From Scatomonas sp963930955 (GTDB taxonomy: Bacteria > Bacillota > Clostridia > Lachnospirales > Lachnospiraceae): a stretch of 64,000 nucleotides of DNA. The notes beneath the pieces were generated by a model, which ran no database searches, was not told the DNA's origin, and was given only the letters and a program-made list of their open reading frames with translations. The stretch spans positions 310,001-374,000 of the forward strand of contig OZ006967.1 in assembly GCA_963930955.1 (NCBI GenBank), read 5' to 3'. Positions 30,738 through 40,541 of this stretch are shown here, one piece after another. Each line of letters opens with the position of its first letter. The stretch's first letter is position 1. Both the position numbers and the translations under genes were made by a program.

Positions 30738-32198
30738 TTACAGTGCGTACAGAGCCGCGTCCGTAGGCCGTTTGGGATCAAACACGGAAGCCGCGTCGTA
30801 AAGATCGCTGGTCCGGTCGTTGCCTCCGTATACAGCCTCCCACAGACGGTAGCCATCCAGGTTTCTCCGGCCCATCCGCAGGAATCCGTCTTCAATCTGT
30901 ACAAAATATTTGGAAGAATCCACGTTGCAGTAAATGTTAAAGCCTTTGCTCTTCAGATACTGGAATTTCGGAGAGTCTGCGTAGTTCTCGTTCCAGGCAG
31001 CCAGGTCCTCCCCATGGGCAAAGATAATGGTGTCCGTGCCGCCGATGAGAGGCGCCACGTCCTGCAGCCATCTCTCTGTATCTGTCTGCAGATGCTCCAG
31101 GGTGCAGTCCGCTCCTACCCGGATATGGCCCCAGGTATGGCTGGCAAATTTCCAGCCGTCCTCAATCATAGCCTCCGCTACCTTCTTGGCCTCCGCGCAC
31201 TCCTGATCCCAGTCGAAATCCGGATGAGCGTCCAGCCAAGCCTGCTGGTCCGCCGTCAGGTCTTCTCCCGTGCGGTAATCGCTGTCTGTCCGGTATCCCA
31301 GAATCCCGTTATAGCCCGTAAGGGCAATGGTTCCCTTGGCTCCCTTGTAGGAAAAGTCCGGGTGCTCCTCCAGGAAATCATCCAGCAGGGGCACACAGTC
31401 GTAAGAGCCCACCAGGGTTTCTCCCTGGGCGTTAATATACTCGCAGGTGGGTTTCCCTTCCTCGTCCAGGATCATCTTGCTGGCGGTTCCCCTGCCGTCG
31501 TAGCTGTGGTAATAGCTCAGATCGTCCAGAGACAGCACGAAAGGAGTCTTTCCTTCCGGCAGCAGGATATCCTTCGGACTCATGTGGACCACGCCGTTTT
31601 CATCTGTGGTTTCCTCCACCAGATCGTGAAGATCCACCAGCACAAAGCCTCTCTCATACATCTGATCCATCATGGCGTTGAACTCGTCCACCGTGGTCAT
31701 CCACTGGCAGAAGCCTGCAGTGCCGGGATCGTCCGGATTTGCAAAGCCCCGGTCCGGATCCACCACCAGCGAGTGGAAGAATACATGGGTCACATTATCC
31801 GGGGAAGTGGCCACCAGATTGCTGATCTGGGATTCGTAATCCGCGATCAGGGTTATGATATCCGCATCCTGGTCCGCCCCTTCTACAGTCTTTAAAAGAT
31901 CAATGGCGCCCTGGTAATCATACTGGACCGCCATGCTTTCCGCCTCCGCGATCTTCGCGTCCCGGTCGCTGACCTGGGCGGTTCCGCCGGATGAAGATGT
32001 GGTTACGCTTGAATCCGTAGTGGTTCCTCCCGGTTCCTGCTCATTGCGGTTCTTTTTTTCATGGCCTCCGGTCACAAACCAGATCAGCAGAGCCAGCACT
32101 ATGATCAAAATCACCAGCAGAACCGTTTTGAAGATCAGAGCGTTCCTTCTTTTTCGTCTCCTCATTTCCTTACGGGTCATGGGTCGTTTTGTACTCAC
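30738..32198 (-). CDS. Membrane-anchored polysaccharide-deacetylase-like protein
   Basis: A 486-residue protein with a basic N-terminus (MTRKEMRRRKRRNALIFK) and one transmembrane helix (TVLLVILIIVLALLIWFVTG), then a Ser/Thr-rich linker, and an extracellular domain. The domain shows VFFHSLVVDPDRGF, FVLSLDDLSYY (an Asp-pair like the deacetylase metal site), GYNGILGYRTDSDY and FASHTWGHIRVG (His motif). These suit the NodB-like fold, in a divergent branch. Start is GTG 32198 behind GGAGG. Target polysaccharide unknown. Confidence 0.8.
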   Translation of the reverse strand: MSTKRPMTRKEMRRRKRRNALIFKTVLLVILIIVLALLIWFVTGGHEKKNRNEQEPGGTTTDSSVTTSSSGGTAQVSDRDAKIAEAESMAVQYDYQGAIDLLKTVEGADQDADIITLIADYESQISNLVATSPDNVTHVFFHSLVVDPDRGFANPDDPGTAGFCQWMTTVDEFNAMMDQMYERGFVLVDLHDLVEETTDENGVVHMSPKDILLPEGKTPFVLSLDDLSYYHSYDGRGTASKMILDEEGKPTCEYINAQGETLVGSYDCVPLLDDFLEEHPDFSYKGAKGTIALTGYNGILGYRTDSDYRTGEDLTADQQAWLDAHPDFDWDQECAEAKKVAEAMIEDGWKFASHTWGHIRVGADCTLEHLQTDTERWLQDVAPLIGGTDTIIFAHGEDLAAWNENYADSPKFQYLKSKGFNIYCNVDSSKYFVQIEDGFLRMGRRNLDGYRLWEAVYGGNDRTSDLYDAASVFDPKRPTDAALYAL

Positions 32199-32323
32199 TT
32201 TCTTTTCCTCCCAAAGTAACTTAATCCATTTTATTCTACCCCATATGCAGGGAAAAGTCGAGCCAATCTCATAGAGAAAGTCTAAAGATTTTCTTACAAT
32301 TTCTTTGCGCTGGGGGGCAAACC

Positions 32324-33097
32324 CTATTCCGGATGGCGGCAGGCGTGGGCTTCGTACATCAATACAGCCGCGGCTACTGCCGCGTTCAGGGACTCCACCC
32401 TGCCTTCCATGGGAATCCGGATCAGGCAATCCGCCGCCTCTGCCAGCTCTCTGCTCAGCCCTTTTCCCTCGTTTCCGATCAGAAAAGCACAGCCGCCCCG
32501 GTAGTCTTCCTTCCTATAAGAATGCCTTCCCTTCAGATGGGCCGCATAGGTTCGGATCCCCTGTTCCTGCAGGCGCCTCACCGCCTGGGGCAGATCTTCC
32601 GGGCAGAAAAAGGGCATCCGGTAAATCGATCCCATAGTGGACCGGATGGTTTTGGGATGAAACAGATCCACACAGTTTCTGCTGAGGATCACTCCTGTAA
32701 CCCCGGCCCCCTCGCCGGTCCGCAGAATGGTTCCAACATTTCCCGGGTCCTGCAGATCCTCCAGCACCAGAAGCAGCGGCGCCTCTCCTCCGGTTGCTTC
32801 CTCCCAGGTATAAACCGGTCTCCGCACAATGGTCAGGATCCCCTGGGGGGTTTTTGTATCGCACATACGGGCAAAAAGCCCATCCTCCACAATTTCAAAG
32901 GCCGTCTCCCCCAGCAGTTCTCTGTTTTCTTCCGCAAAGGATTCTGAAACAAATACTTTCTCCCGCAGCCGATCCGGTGTTTCCAGAAAAAGCTTTACAC
33001 CCTCCGCCACAAAGACGCCTTCCTCCCTGCGCAGCCTGCTTTTGGCGTTCAGCTGCATCACCCGTTTTATCTGGCTGTTTCCGCTGCTTGTAATCAT
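32324..33097 (-). CDS. TrmH/SpoU-family RNA 2'-O-methyltransferase
   Basis: Methylates 2'-OH of a ribose in rRNA or tRNA. The 257-residue protein has an N-terminal substrate-binding domain and a SPOUT knot: motif 1 LEDLQDPGNVGTILRTGEGA near 121-140, motif 2 FLIGNEGKGLSRELAEAAD near 206-224, motif 3 IPMEGRVESLNAAVAAAVLM near 229-248. ATG 33097 follows AAAGGAG. The exact target nucleotide cannot be told. Confidence 0.9.
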   Translation of the reverse strand: MITSSGNSQIKRVMQLNAKSRLRREEGVFVAEGVKLFLETPDRLREKVFVSESFAEENRELLGETAFEIVEDGLFARMCDTKTPQGILTIVRRPVYTWEEATGGEAPLLLVLEDLQDPGNVGTILRTGEGAGVTGVILSRNCVDLFHPKTIRSTMGSIYRMPFFCPEDLPQAVRRLQEQGIRTYAAHLKGRHSYRKEDYRGGCAFLIGNEGKGLSRELAEAADCLIRIPMEGRVESLNAAVAAAVLMYEAHACRHPE

Positions 33098-33157
33098 GCT
33101 CTCTCCTTTACTGAAAAGGCCGCCTGGAGTATTCTCCCAGGCGGCCCCCATGGTTCT

Positions 33158-34150
33158 TTATTTGTTATAATTGTAAGAAAGCGCTCTGGCGATCTCGTAC
33201 TGATATTCCGGAATCGTCTTCTGCATGGCCAGAGCCTCGTTAATATCAAAATCTACATATTCGCCGTTCTTATATCCCACAACCCGCTTGGTCTTGCCTG
33301 CGATCAAAAGATCCACCGCATAGGCGCCCATGATCGACGCGTAAACACGGTCTTTGCAGGTGGGGCTTCCGCCTCTCTGCATGTGTCCCAGGATGGTTGC
33401 TCTGGTCTCAATGCCCGTGGCAGCCTCGATCCGCTTGGCCATGGCCTCGGAATGGCCGATGCCCTCCGCGTTGATGATGATATGATGTTTTTTGCCCTTC
33501 TTACGGTTCTCGATGATGTTGTTGATGATCTTCTGCTCATCGTAATCGTACTTTTCCGGAAGCAGGATGTCCTCCGCGCCGTTGGCGATACCGCACCAGA
33601 GGGCGATATAACCGGCGTTTCTTCCCATTACCTCAATGATGCTGCAGCGCTCATGGGAAGTAGATGTATCCCGGACCTTATCAATGGCTTCCATAGCTGT
33701 ATTGACAGCCGTATCGAAACCGATGGTATATTCCGTGCAGGCAATGTCCAGATCGATGGTTCCCGGAATACCGATGGTATTGATTCCCAGGTTCGCCAGC
33801 TTCTGGGCGCCGGCGAAGGAACCATCGCCTCCGATGACCACCAGACCGTCAATGCCGTGTTTGCGGCAGGTTTCCGCCGCGAACTTCTGTCCTTCCTCTG
33901 TACGCATCTCCGCACAGCGGGCCGTATAAAGAATCGTGCCGCCCCGCTCGATGGTATCTGAAACATCTTTGGCGGACATATCAATAATCTCCTCATTCAT
34001 AAGGCCGTCATAGCCTTTGAGGATTCCCTTCATTTTAATGCCTTTGCTGAGTCCCCGGCGTACCGCCGCGCGGATCGCTGCATTCATGCCGGGAGCGTCG
34101 CCGCCGCTTGTCAGGACTCCAATTGTCTTTACCTTGCTCTCCATAGCCAT
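33158..34150 (-). CDS. pfkA: ATP-dependent 6-phosphofructokinase
   Basis: Committed glycolytic step, fructose 6-phosphate to the 1,6-bisphosphate. The 330-residue protein shows LTSGGDAPGMNAAIRA near 13-28, the GGDGS ATP-site motif near 110, the catalytic TIDLDIACTEYTIGFDTA near 132-149 (TIDxD), and MGRNAGYIAL. GGDGS with a Gly after the second Asp-Gly suits an ATP-dependent enzyme. ATG 34150 follows GGAGG. Downstream of dnaE. Confidence 0.93.
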   Translation of the reverse strand: MAMESKVKTIGVLTSGGDAPGMNAAIRAAVRRGLSKGIKMKGILKGYDGLMNEEIIDMSAKDVSDTIERGGTILYTARCAEMRTEEGQKFAAETCRKHGIDGLVVIGGDGSFAGAQKLANLGINTIGIPGTIDLDIACTEYTIGFDTAVNTAMEAIDKVRDTSTSHERCSIIEVMGRNAGYIALWCGIANGAEDILLPEKYDYDEQKIINNIIENRKKGKKHHIIINAEGIGHSEAMAKRIEAATGIETRATILGHMQRGGSPTCKDRVYASIMGAYAVDLLIAGKTKRVVGYKNGEYVDFDINEALAMQKTIPEYQYEIARALSYNYNK

Positions 34151-34224
34151 TCCATTTCCTCCATACTCACATATGATCCATATGATCGATCAGCCGGAAC
34201 CCCGCAGGGCCCGCCAGTTTTATT

Positions 34225-37200
34225 CTAATGCATTTTCCGCGGTTTTTCAATGCCCTTTTCTACAACTTTCACATTCTCTTCCCCGAAACGCCCTGCCAGC
34301 TTCCGGATCAGTCCTTCCTCTGCCTCCACATTCCGGCTGGCCGGAAGCCGCTTCATGGATTTTTCCGCCCGGATATACAGCACCACTGTGTCCTGTCCGT
34401 CGGAATCCTTCAGCAGTTCATAGAGCTCTGCCACCTCTTTTTCATAAGTCTGCCGGTCCGGAAACTGGATCCAGAGTTCCCGCCTGGTCTCCATAAAAGG
34501 ATAGAGTTTTTCCAGGATCAGCTTGCTGGGCCGCTCTTCTTCCACGGAAACTCTTCCCTGGATAAAGACTTTCTCATCTACGTTCAGCAGGGGCGCGTTT
34601 TTTTCATAATCTCTTGGAAATACAATGACCTCCACCGTTCCCACCAGATCCTCCAGGGTCAGAAAGGCCATGGTCTTATTATTCTTTGTATATTTTATGG
34701 TTTTATCCGTGATCATTCCGCCTACGATCTCCTTTGCCCCGTCCCGGACTCTGGGATACCCGGTTTCCTCATCCGGCTGGAAATCCGTGGTGACTGCGGA
34801 AACGCTTTTTCTCCAGCGCTCCTCATATTCCTCCAGGGGATGGCCGCTGATGTAGACGCCGATCACTTCTTTCTCGAAAGCCAGTTTTTCTTCCTTTTGA
34901 AATTCTCCTACATCCGGCAGCCGCAGTTCGAAATCCTCCTTTTCCTCCCCGGTCATCAGATCGAAGAGGCTCATCTGGCCTGTAAGAGAATTCTTTTTTT
35001 CCTGATTTATCTGATCCAGGACCTGCTCGTATACCTGCAGAAACTGCTTTCTGGTTCCTCCCAGGCCGTCAAAAGAGCCGGACTTGATAAAATTCTCCAG
35101 AGTCCGCTTGTTGACTTCCTTGCTGGAAAGCCGCTGGCAGAAATCCCGGAGGCTTACAAAGGGGCCTCCCTTCTCCCGCTCCCCGGCGATAGCCTCCATC
35201 ACCGGCCGGCCAATGCCTTTAATGGCGGAAAGGGCGTAGCGGATGCTGCTTCCTTCCACAGTAAAAACGCCTTCGCTCTTATTAATGTCCGGGGGCAGGA
35301 TCCCGATGCCCATCTGCCGGCAGTTCACGATATATTCCGATACCTTTCCCGGATTGTCAATGCAGGAGGTCATCAGCGCCGCCATAAATTCCACAGGATA
35401 ATAATATTTCAGCCAGGCGGTCTGATAGGAAACAATGGCGTAGGCTGCCGCGTGGGACTTGTTAAAGGCGTATTTGGCAAAATCCGTCATCTCATCGTAG
35501 ATCTTGTTGGCAGTTTTCTCATCAATGCCCCGGCTGATGCAGCCCGGCACTCCCTCTTCGGGATTTCCGTAAACAAAATTCTGGCGTTCCTTTTCCATGA
35601 CCGAAGCCTTCTTCTTGGACATGGCCCGGCGCACCAGATCGCTGCGGCCCAGGGTGTATCCCGCCAGATCCCGGACGATCTGCATGACCTGTTCCTGATA
35701 GACAATACAGCCGTAGGTAGGCTCCAGGATGGGCTTCAGCTGTGGACAGTCATACTGAATGGTCTCCGGATGGTTCTTTCCCCGGATATACTGGGGGATA
35801 AAATCCATGGGGCCGGGACGGTACAAAGAAATCCCGGCAATAATATCCTCCAGGCTCTGGGGCTTCAGTTCTTTCATAAAGCTCTTCATGCCCGCGGACT
35901 CCAGCTGGAAGACGCCCTCGCATTTTCCGGAGCCGATCATGGAAAGCACCCCTGGATCGTTGTAGTCGATCTTCATCATATCTATGCCATGTCCCGCGCT
36001 CTTCTCCGCCAGCTTCTGGGCATTCTGGATCACCGTCAGGGTCCTGAGTCCCAGAAAATCCATTTTCAGAAGGCCCAGCTCTTCCAGAGTCGTCATGGTA
36101 AACTGGGTGGTGATGGTGCCGTCCGCCGCCCGGGACAGAGGCACATACTCATCCACCGACTTCTGAGAGATCACCACTCCCGCCGCGTGCATGGAGGTAT
36201 GCCGGGGCAGTCCCTCCAGCCGTTTGGCCATATCGATCAGATGCCGGACCTGGGGATCTTCCTCGTACAGCTTCCGCAGCTCCGTACTCATGGTAAGGGC
36301 CTTGTCAATGGTAATATTCAGTTCATTGGGCACCAGCTTGGCAATGGAATCCACCTGGGCGTAGGGCATATCCAGCACCCGGCCCACATCCCGGATCACT
36401 CCCCGGGCCGCCAGGGTACCGAAGGTGACGATCTGCACCACCCGGTCCTTGCCGTACTTGCGCACTACATAGTCGATGACCTCCTGCCGCCGCTCAAAGC
36501 AGAAATCCACGTCAATATCCGGCATGGACACCCGCTCCGGGTTCAGGAACCTCTCAAACAGCAGGCTGTACCGCATAGGATCCAGCTGGGTGATCCCCAG
36601 GGTGTAGGATACCAGGCTGCCGGCGGCGCTTCCCCGTCCCGGGCCCACCATAATATCGTTGTCCCTGGCGTATTTGATAAAATCCCAGACGATCAGAAAG
36701 TAATCCACGTATCCCATGGTCTTGATGGTATGCAGCTCATATTCCAGCCGTTCTGAAAGCTCCTCTGTCACCGGATGGTACAGCCGCTCCAGACCCTCAT
36801 GGCAAAGCTTGTTCAGATATTCCCAGGAGGTATAGCCCTCCGGCACATCATATTTGGGAAGCTTGGTAACCCCGAACTCGATCTCCACATGGCAGCGGTC
36901 CGCGATCTTCTGAGTGTTTTCCAGGGCCTCCGGAGCATAGGGGAACAGATCCTCCATCTCCGCCTCCGATTTCACGTAATACTGGCCTCCCTCATAGCGC
37001 ATCCGGTCCTCGTCTGTCAGTTTCTTTCCGGTCTGCAGGCAGAGCAGGATATCGTGGGGCGCCGCGTCCTCCGCATAGGTATAGTGGACATCGTTGGTGG
37101 CCACCAGGCCGATGCCGGTTTCCTGGCTCATACGCATAAGCTGGGGATTCAAAAGGCGCTGCTCCGGAATCCCGTGATCCTGGAGTTCCAGGAAAAAGTT

Positions 37201-37707
37201 CCCTTTTCCAAAGATCTCCTCATAGCGCAGGGCCGCCTTTTTTGCCTCCTCATAGAGATTTCTCACCAGATACCGCTGTACCTCCCCGGCCAGACAGGCG
37301 GAAAGGGCAATAAGGCCCTCATGGTATTCCCGCAGCAGTTCCAGATCCACTCTGGGTTTGTAATAAAAACCCTCTACAAATCCCCGGGAGACGATCTTCA
37401 TGAGATTGGCGTACCCCTGGTTATTTTCCGCCAGCAGCACCAGATGGAAATAGCGGTCGTCATCTCGGCCCGCTTCCCGGTCAAACCGGGAGCCCGGGGC
37501 CACATAGACCTCGCATCCCAGAACTGGGTTGATCCCCGCCTCCCTGGCCGCCTTATAGAAATCAATGCAGCCATACATCACCCCGTGGTCTGTAATGGCT
37601 GCGCTGTTCATCCCCAGTTCTTTTACCCGGGCAACATATTCTTTTATTTTATTGGAGCCGTCCAGCAGACTGTACTCCGTGTGTACGTGAAGATGCGCGA
37701 AACTCAT
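34225..37707 (-). CDS. dnaE: DNA polymerase III subunit alpha (DnaE)
   Basis: Replicative polymerase of the DnaE1 type, 1160 residues. It begins SFAHLHVHTEYSLLDGSNKI, the PHP domain. The polymerase core includes VGPGRGSAAGSLVSYTLGIT near 370 and MPDIDVDF near 405, with catalytic Asp residues. Then come QEQVMQI and NKSHAAAYAIVSYQTAWLKY near 755, a HhH region and an OB fold near 990-1070. Start ATG 37707 follows AAAGGA. Length is normal. Confidence 0.96.
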   Translation of the reverse strand: MSFAHLHVHTEYSLLDGSNKIKEYVARVKELGMNSAAITDHGVMYGCIDFYKAAREAGINPVLGCEVYVAPGSRFDREAGRDDDRYFHLVLLAENNQGYANLMKIVSRGFVEGFYYKPRVDLELLREYHEGLIALSACLAGEVQRYLVRNLYEEAKKAALRYEEIFGKGNFFLELQDHGIPEQRLLNPQLMRMSQETGIGLVATNDVHYTYAEDAAPHDILLCLQTGKKLTDEDRMRYEGGQYYVKSEAEMEDLFPYAPEALENTQKIADRCHVEIEFGVTKLPKYDVPEGYTSWEYLNKLCHEGLERLYHPVTEELSERLEYELHTIKTMGYVDYFLIVWDFIKYARDNDIMVGPGRGSAAGSLVSYTLGITQLDPMRYSLLFERFLNPERVSMPDIDVDFCFERRQEVIDYVVRKYGKDRVVQIVTFGTLAARGVIRDVGRVLDMPYAQVDSIAKLVPNELNITIDKALTMSTELRKLYEEDPQVRHLIDMAKRLEGLPRHTSMHAAGVVISQKSVDEYVPLSRAADGTITTQFTMTTLEELGLLKMDFLGLRTLTVIQNAQKLAEKSAGHGIDMMKIDYNDPGVLSMIGSGKCEGVFQLESAGMKSFMKELKPQSLEDIIAGISLYRPGPMDFIPQYIRGKNHPETIQYDCPQLKPILEPTYGCIVYQEQVMQIVRDLAGYTLGRSDLVRRAMSKKKASVMEKERQNFVYGNPEEGVPGCISRGIDEKTANKIYDEMTDFAKYAFNKSHAAAYAIVSYQTAWLKYYYPVEFMAALMTSCIDNPGKVSEYIVNCRQMGIGILPPDINKSEGVFTVEGSSIRYALSAIKGIGRPVMEAIAGEREKGGPFVSLRDFCQRLSSKEVNKRTLENFIKSGSFDGLGGTRKQFLQVYEQVLDQINQEKKNSLTGQMSLFDLMTGEEKEDFELRLPDVGEFQKEEKLAFEKEVIGVYISGHPLEEYEERWRKSVSAVTTDFQPDEETGYPRVRDGAKEIVGGMITDKTIKYTKNNKTMAFLTLEDLVGTVEVIVFPRDYEKNAPLLNVDEKVFIQGRVSVEEERPSKLILEKLYPFMETRRELWIQFPDRQTYEKEVAELYELLKDSDGQDTVVLYIRAEKSMKRLPASRNVEAEEGLIRKLAGRFGEENVKVVEKGIEKPRKMH

Positions 37708-37812
37708 AGAAATTCCTTTACCGATAAATGTTTTCCTGATACGAAAACAGTATAGCACTTCTGAAAGAGAAATGCCACCGGCACTTCGGTGGCATTTTTC
37801 CTATATACTCTT

Positions 37813-37976
37813 TAGCATCAGTGTACAAGGGGCAACACGCTCCAAACCGCGTAATTTCGGTGATTTTCTGTGTTATCCTCAATCGGCGTACGTCCAGTAC
37901 GCGGAGGGAAAGTAACGCAGAAGGAGCTCAAATCAGCCCTTCAACGACCGTATTGCCCCCTTGTACACTGATGCTA
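37813..37976. repeat. 164-bp palindromic element with 23-bp terminal inverted repeats
   Basis: The ends TAGCATCAGTGTACAAGG (then GGCAA) and their complement at 37953-37976 match except for one extra base. Inside are a second hairpin, GCGTACTGGACGTACGC, and the pairing GTTATCC with its partner. It lies between dnaE and the cyclophilin gene and overlaps the cyclophilin stop codon (TAG at 37974-37976). It resembles a MITE or a structured RNA that ends both neighbours. No reading frame. Confidence 0.75.
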
Positions 37977-38633
37977 CTGATTTTCCCCGGCTGTAATCGT
38001 AATGGACTGGATCACCGGCTGATCCTCCGCCGGCAGCACGCCGTTGGAATCGCCGGTTACCGCATCGGCGCAAATGGCGTCTACCACCTCCATGCCGGAG
38101 GTCACATGGCCGAAGGCCGCATACTGTCCGTCCAGATCCGGCGTATCTGCCTGCATGATAAAAAACTGCGAACTGGCGCTGTCATAATCCTGGGACCGGG
38201 CCATGGATATGGTCCCCCGGGTATGGGACAGGGGATTATCGAACCCGTTGTCGCTAAACTCTCCCGGGATGGTTTCTTCCGAACCGCCGGTGCCGTCTCC
38301 CTCCGGATCTCCGCCCTGGATCATAAATCCGTCAATGACCCGGTGGAAGGTCAGTCCGTCATAAAATCCGCTTTCCGCCAGGGAGACAAAATTTTCCACG
38401 GTTTTCGGCGCCGCCTCCCCGTCCAGTTCCACCGTAATGGTACCGTAATCCTGCACCTGGATCTCCGCTGCGTAGTCTCCCGCCGCAGCCTCTTCCCGGC
38501 CCTTCTGGCTTCTCCAGATCAGCACCGCCGCCACAGCGGCGATCACAACCAGCACCGCCGCGGCCAGAATCTGTTTCTTCCTGCGGGCCTGGGCTCTTCT
38601 GGCCTGCTCCGCCCGTTTTCTTTCCTTTGACAT
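37974..38633 (-). CDS. Membrane-anchored cyclophilin-type peptidyl-prolyl isomerase
   Basis: A 219-residue protein: charged N-terminus (KERKRAEQARRAQARRKKQ), one transmembrane helix (ILAAAVLVVIAAVAAVLIW), then a cyclophilin domain outside the membrane. The active-site parts are FHRVIDGFMIQGGDPEGDGT near 115-134 and SSQFFIMQ near 172-179. The tryptophan usual in cyclophilin A is replaced by Gln/Tyr-type residues. Likely helps fold exported proteins. Its stop lies in the palindromic element. Confidence 0.9.
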   Translation of the reverse strand: MSKERKRAEQARRAQARRKKQILAAAVLVVIAAVAAVLIWRSQKGREEAAAGDYAAEIQVQDYGTITVELDGEAAPKTVENFVSLAESGFYDGLTFHRVIDGFMIQGGDPEGDGTGGSEETIPGEFSDNGFDNPLSHTRGTISMARSQDYDSASSQFFIMQADTPDLDGQYAAFGHVTSGMEVVDAICADAVTGDSNGVLPAEDQPVIQSITITAGENQ

Positions 38634-38707
38634 CCGTCTCTTCCTTTCTGTAAATATACGGCGCTCTGCGCCCCCGGAAACAGAAACCTGTTTTCAACAG
38701 AACTCTT

Positions 38708-39550
38708 CTATTTCTTCAGAAGAATCCTCCCCGGTTCCATCTGGATCTTCCGCTCTTTCAGCAGATGTCCCACGGCCCGCTTGAAAGATGCCTTGGAAAG
38801 CCCCAGCTCCTGCTGGATCTTTTCCGGGGAGGCTTTGTCGTCAAAATCCAGCCGGCCTCCGGCCTGCTCCATGGCCGCCAGCACCATCTCCGCGTCCTCA
38901 CTGATCTGCAGATAGGCTTTCTGCCTGGCGCTGACCGTCAGCTTGCCGTCCTCCTTAACCTCTGTCACCCGCAGGGAAAGCACCTGCCCCACCTGGTAAC
39001 GGCCCTGGGCTTCCCGTTTGGGAATCAGGGCGGAATAGGTATCCTCTACCGCCACAAACACTCCAAAATTAGGGCTGATCTCATAGACCCGGCCCTGCAC
39101 CTGATCCCCGATCCCGTAGGGGGATTGCTGTTTCAGATAGTGATAGATCTTCATGGTAGCGCAGAGTCTCTGACTTTTGTCGATATAAAGGGCCGCCAGC
39201 ACCTGGTCCCCTTTTTTGACCGGCGCTGTCTGTTCCCGGAAAGGCAGAAGCAGGTCTTTCTCCAGCCCCCAGTCCAGAAAAGCGCCGATCCTTCCCACCT
39301 CTGCCACAGTCAGAAGGGCGATCTCCCCCAGAGTCAGCTTCGGCTCATGGGTGGTGGCAATCAGGCGGTCTCTGGAATCCTTGTACAGGAACACTTCTAT
39401 CTCGGTTCCCGCACCGGCGCCATGGGGCACCTGCTTCGCCGGCAGCAGAACCTGCTCTTCCTTTTCCGCTTCCGCCCTCTCTCCCAGGTATACGCCGAAA
39501 TCTACCTTTTTCACTACTTTCAGCAGCTGTTTTTTCCCTAATTCCAACAT
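38708..39550 (-). CDS. cvfB: CvfB-like S1 RNA-binding protein
   Basis: A 280-residue protein of the CvfB/YitL family: two N-terminal S1-like OB folds (VDFGVYLGERAEAEKEEQVL; VGRIGAFLDWGLEKDLLLPF near 85-104), a third S1 domain (GRVYEISPNFGVFVAVEDTY near 155-174), and a C-terminal winged helix (KIQQELGLSKASFKRAVGHL). Known members affect virulence-gene expression and RNA. ATG overlaps nothing; the thioesterase gene ends one base before this start. Confidence 0.88.
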   Translation of the reverse strand: MLELGKKQLLKVVKKVDFGVYLGERAEAEKEEQVLLPAKQVPHGAGAGTEIEVFLYKDSRDRLIATTHEPKLTLGEIALLTVAEVGRIGAFLDWGLEKDLLLPFREQTAPVKKGDQVLAALYIDKSQRLCATMKIYHYLKQQSPYGIGDQVQGRVYEISPNFGVFVAVEDTYSALIPKREAQGRYQVGQVLSLRVTEVKEDGKLTVSARQKAYLQISEDAEMVLAAMEQAGGRLDFDDKASPEKIQQELGLSKASFKRAVGHLLKERKIQMEPGRILLKK

Positions 39551-39551
39551 G

Positions 39552-40274
39552 TTATTCCGTCCTTTCGTTTAACTCCCCGATAAAGCAGGGGTCTTCCCCC
39601 TCCCGGGCCAGCACCACCACAATGCCCCTGTCGGTTTCCGCCACCGTAGGATACAGAAGCTCCCCCAGCAGCACCTGCTTCTTGTACTCGGCCCTTAACT
39701 TATGGATCTTCATCCTGGGGGGCAGGTAGGCTTCCGCAAAGCGGATATACTGGCCGTTATTCACATGATGATTGGTATCCAGATGATACTCCTGGATCCG
39801 GAAAGGCTCCATCTGCCTTCCATTGTCCGGGATCCGGATCTTTCTCTGCCCGAAATTGTCCTGCAGCTTCCGGTCCGCCTCAATGCCGTAGGCTTCCGCC
39901 TGAAGCGGCGGCACTTTGGTGGGACAGTTCCGCTCCGTATCCATAAACACCCACTCCGAGTTGGCTCTGGCAATGGAACGGCCGCTGCCGTCCCGCATTT
40001 CGTAATTCCGGTATCCCACAAACCCCCGGAAGCCTGTAGCCCAGGTGCTGATCTCCACCTTATCTCCCATGGTAGGGTACTCGTCCACCAGGATCTGCCA
40101 GGAGGCCAGCATCCAGGCCCGGCGATTGGCCTCTGTCCAGTCCAGCCCTACTCCGCAGACCTCTGCGTGGAAATTGCTGCAGTCCTGAAAATAGTTAATA
40201 AGACTGTACAGGGACAGGGAGCGATGTTCATCCATCTCGCTGTAGCGGATGGTTCCGGAAAATGAATACGACAT
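39552..40274 (-). CDS. Acyl-ACP thioesterase
   Basis: Releases fatty acids from acyl carrier protein. The 240-residue protein has two hot-dog folds. The first includes FSGTIRYSEMDEHRSLSLYS (near 4-23). The catalytic region in the second is EYHLDTNHHVNNGQYIRFAE near 175-194, with Asn/His as in FatA/FatB. ATG 40274 follows GGAGG; a longer frame from 40319 overlaps the tRNA spacer. One base before cvfB, so cotranscribed. Confidence 0.9.
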   Translation of the reverse strand: MSYSFSGTIRYSEMDEHRSLSLYSLINYFQDCSNFHAEVCGVGLDWTEANRRAWMLASWQILVDEYPTMGDKVEISTWATGFRGFVGYRNYEMRDGSGRSIARANSEWVFMDTERNCPTKVPPLQAEAYGIEADRKLQDNFGQRKIRIPDNGRQMEPFRIQEYHLDTNHHVNNGQYIRFAEAYLPPRMKIHKLRAEYKKQVLLGELLYPTVAETDRGIVVVLAREGEDPCFIGELNERTE

Positions 40275-40337
40275 GGGTTCCTCCTTTCTGCTTTTGAAAA
40301 AATAAGCCGCTGCATACACTGCAACGGCTCTTTGTTA

Positions 40338-40409
40338 CTGGGCTACCTGGATTCGAACCAGGAAATGACGGAGTCAGAGTCCGTTGCCTTACCATTTGGC
40401 GATAGCCCA
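40338..40409 (-). tRNA. tRNA-Gln (anticodon CTG)
   Basis: A complete 72-nt cloverleaf on the minus strand: acceptor TGGGCTA / TAGCCCA, D arm around CGCCAAATGGTAAGGC, anticodon stem ACGGA/TCCGT with loop CTCTGAC (anticodon CTG), T arm CCTGGTTCGAATCCAGG. The discriminator base is G and no CCA is encoded. TGGG at the 5' end is typical of tRNA-Gln. It stands alone. Confidence 0.95.
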
Positions 40410-40541
40410 ATTTCGTACAACAAAATGTATTATAAAGGATGTCCCCGGAAAATGCAAGCCTTTTTTTAAAAAAACGCGAATATTTTTCTTCTGCTGAAAA
40501 TCCCCTCTTTTCTTAAGATTTCCTGAGCTTTCCAAATCCCT

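Noticed and set aside
34228..36756. An 842-codon plus-strand open frame antisense to dnaE
   Set aside because: dnaE is certain on the other strand; the frame is a codon-bias shadow.
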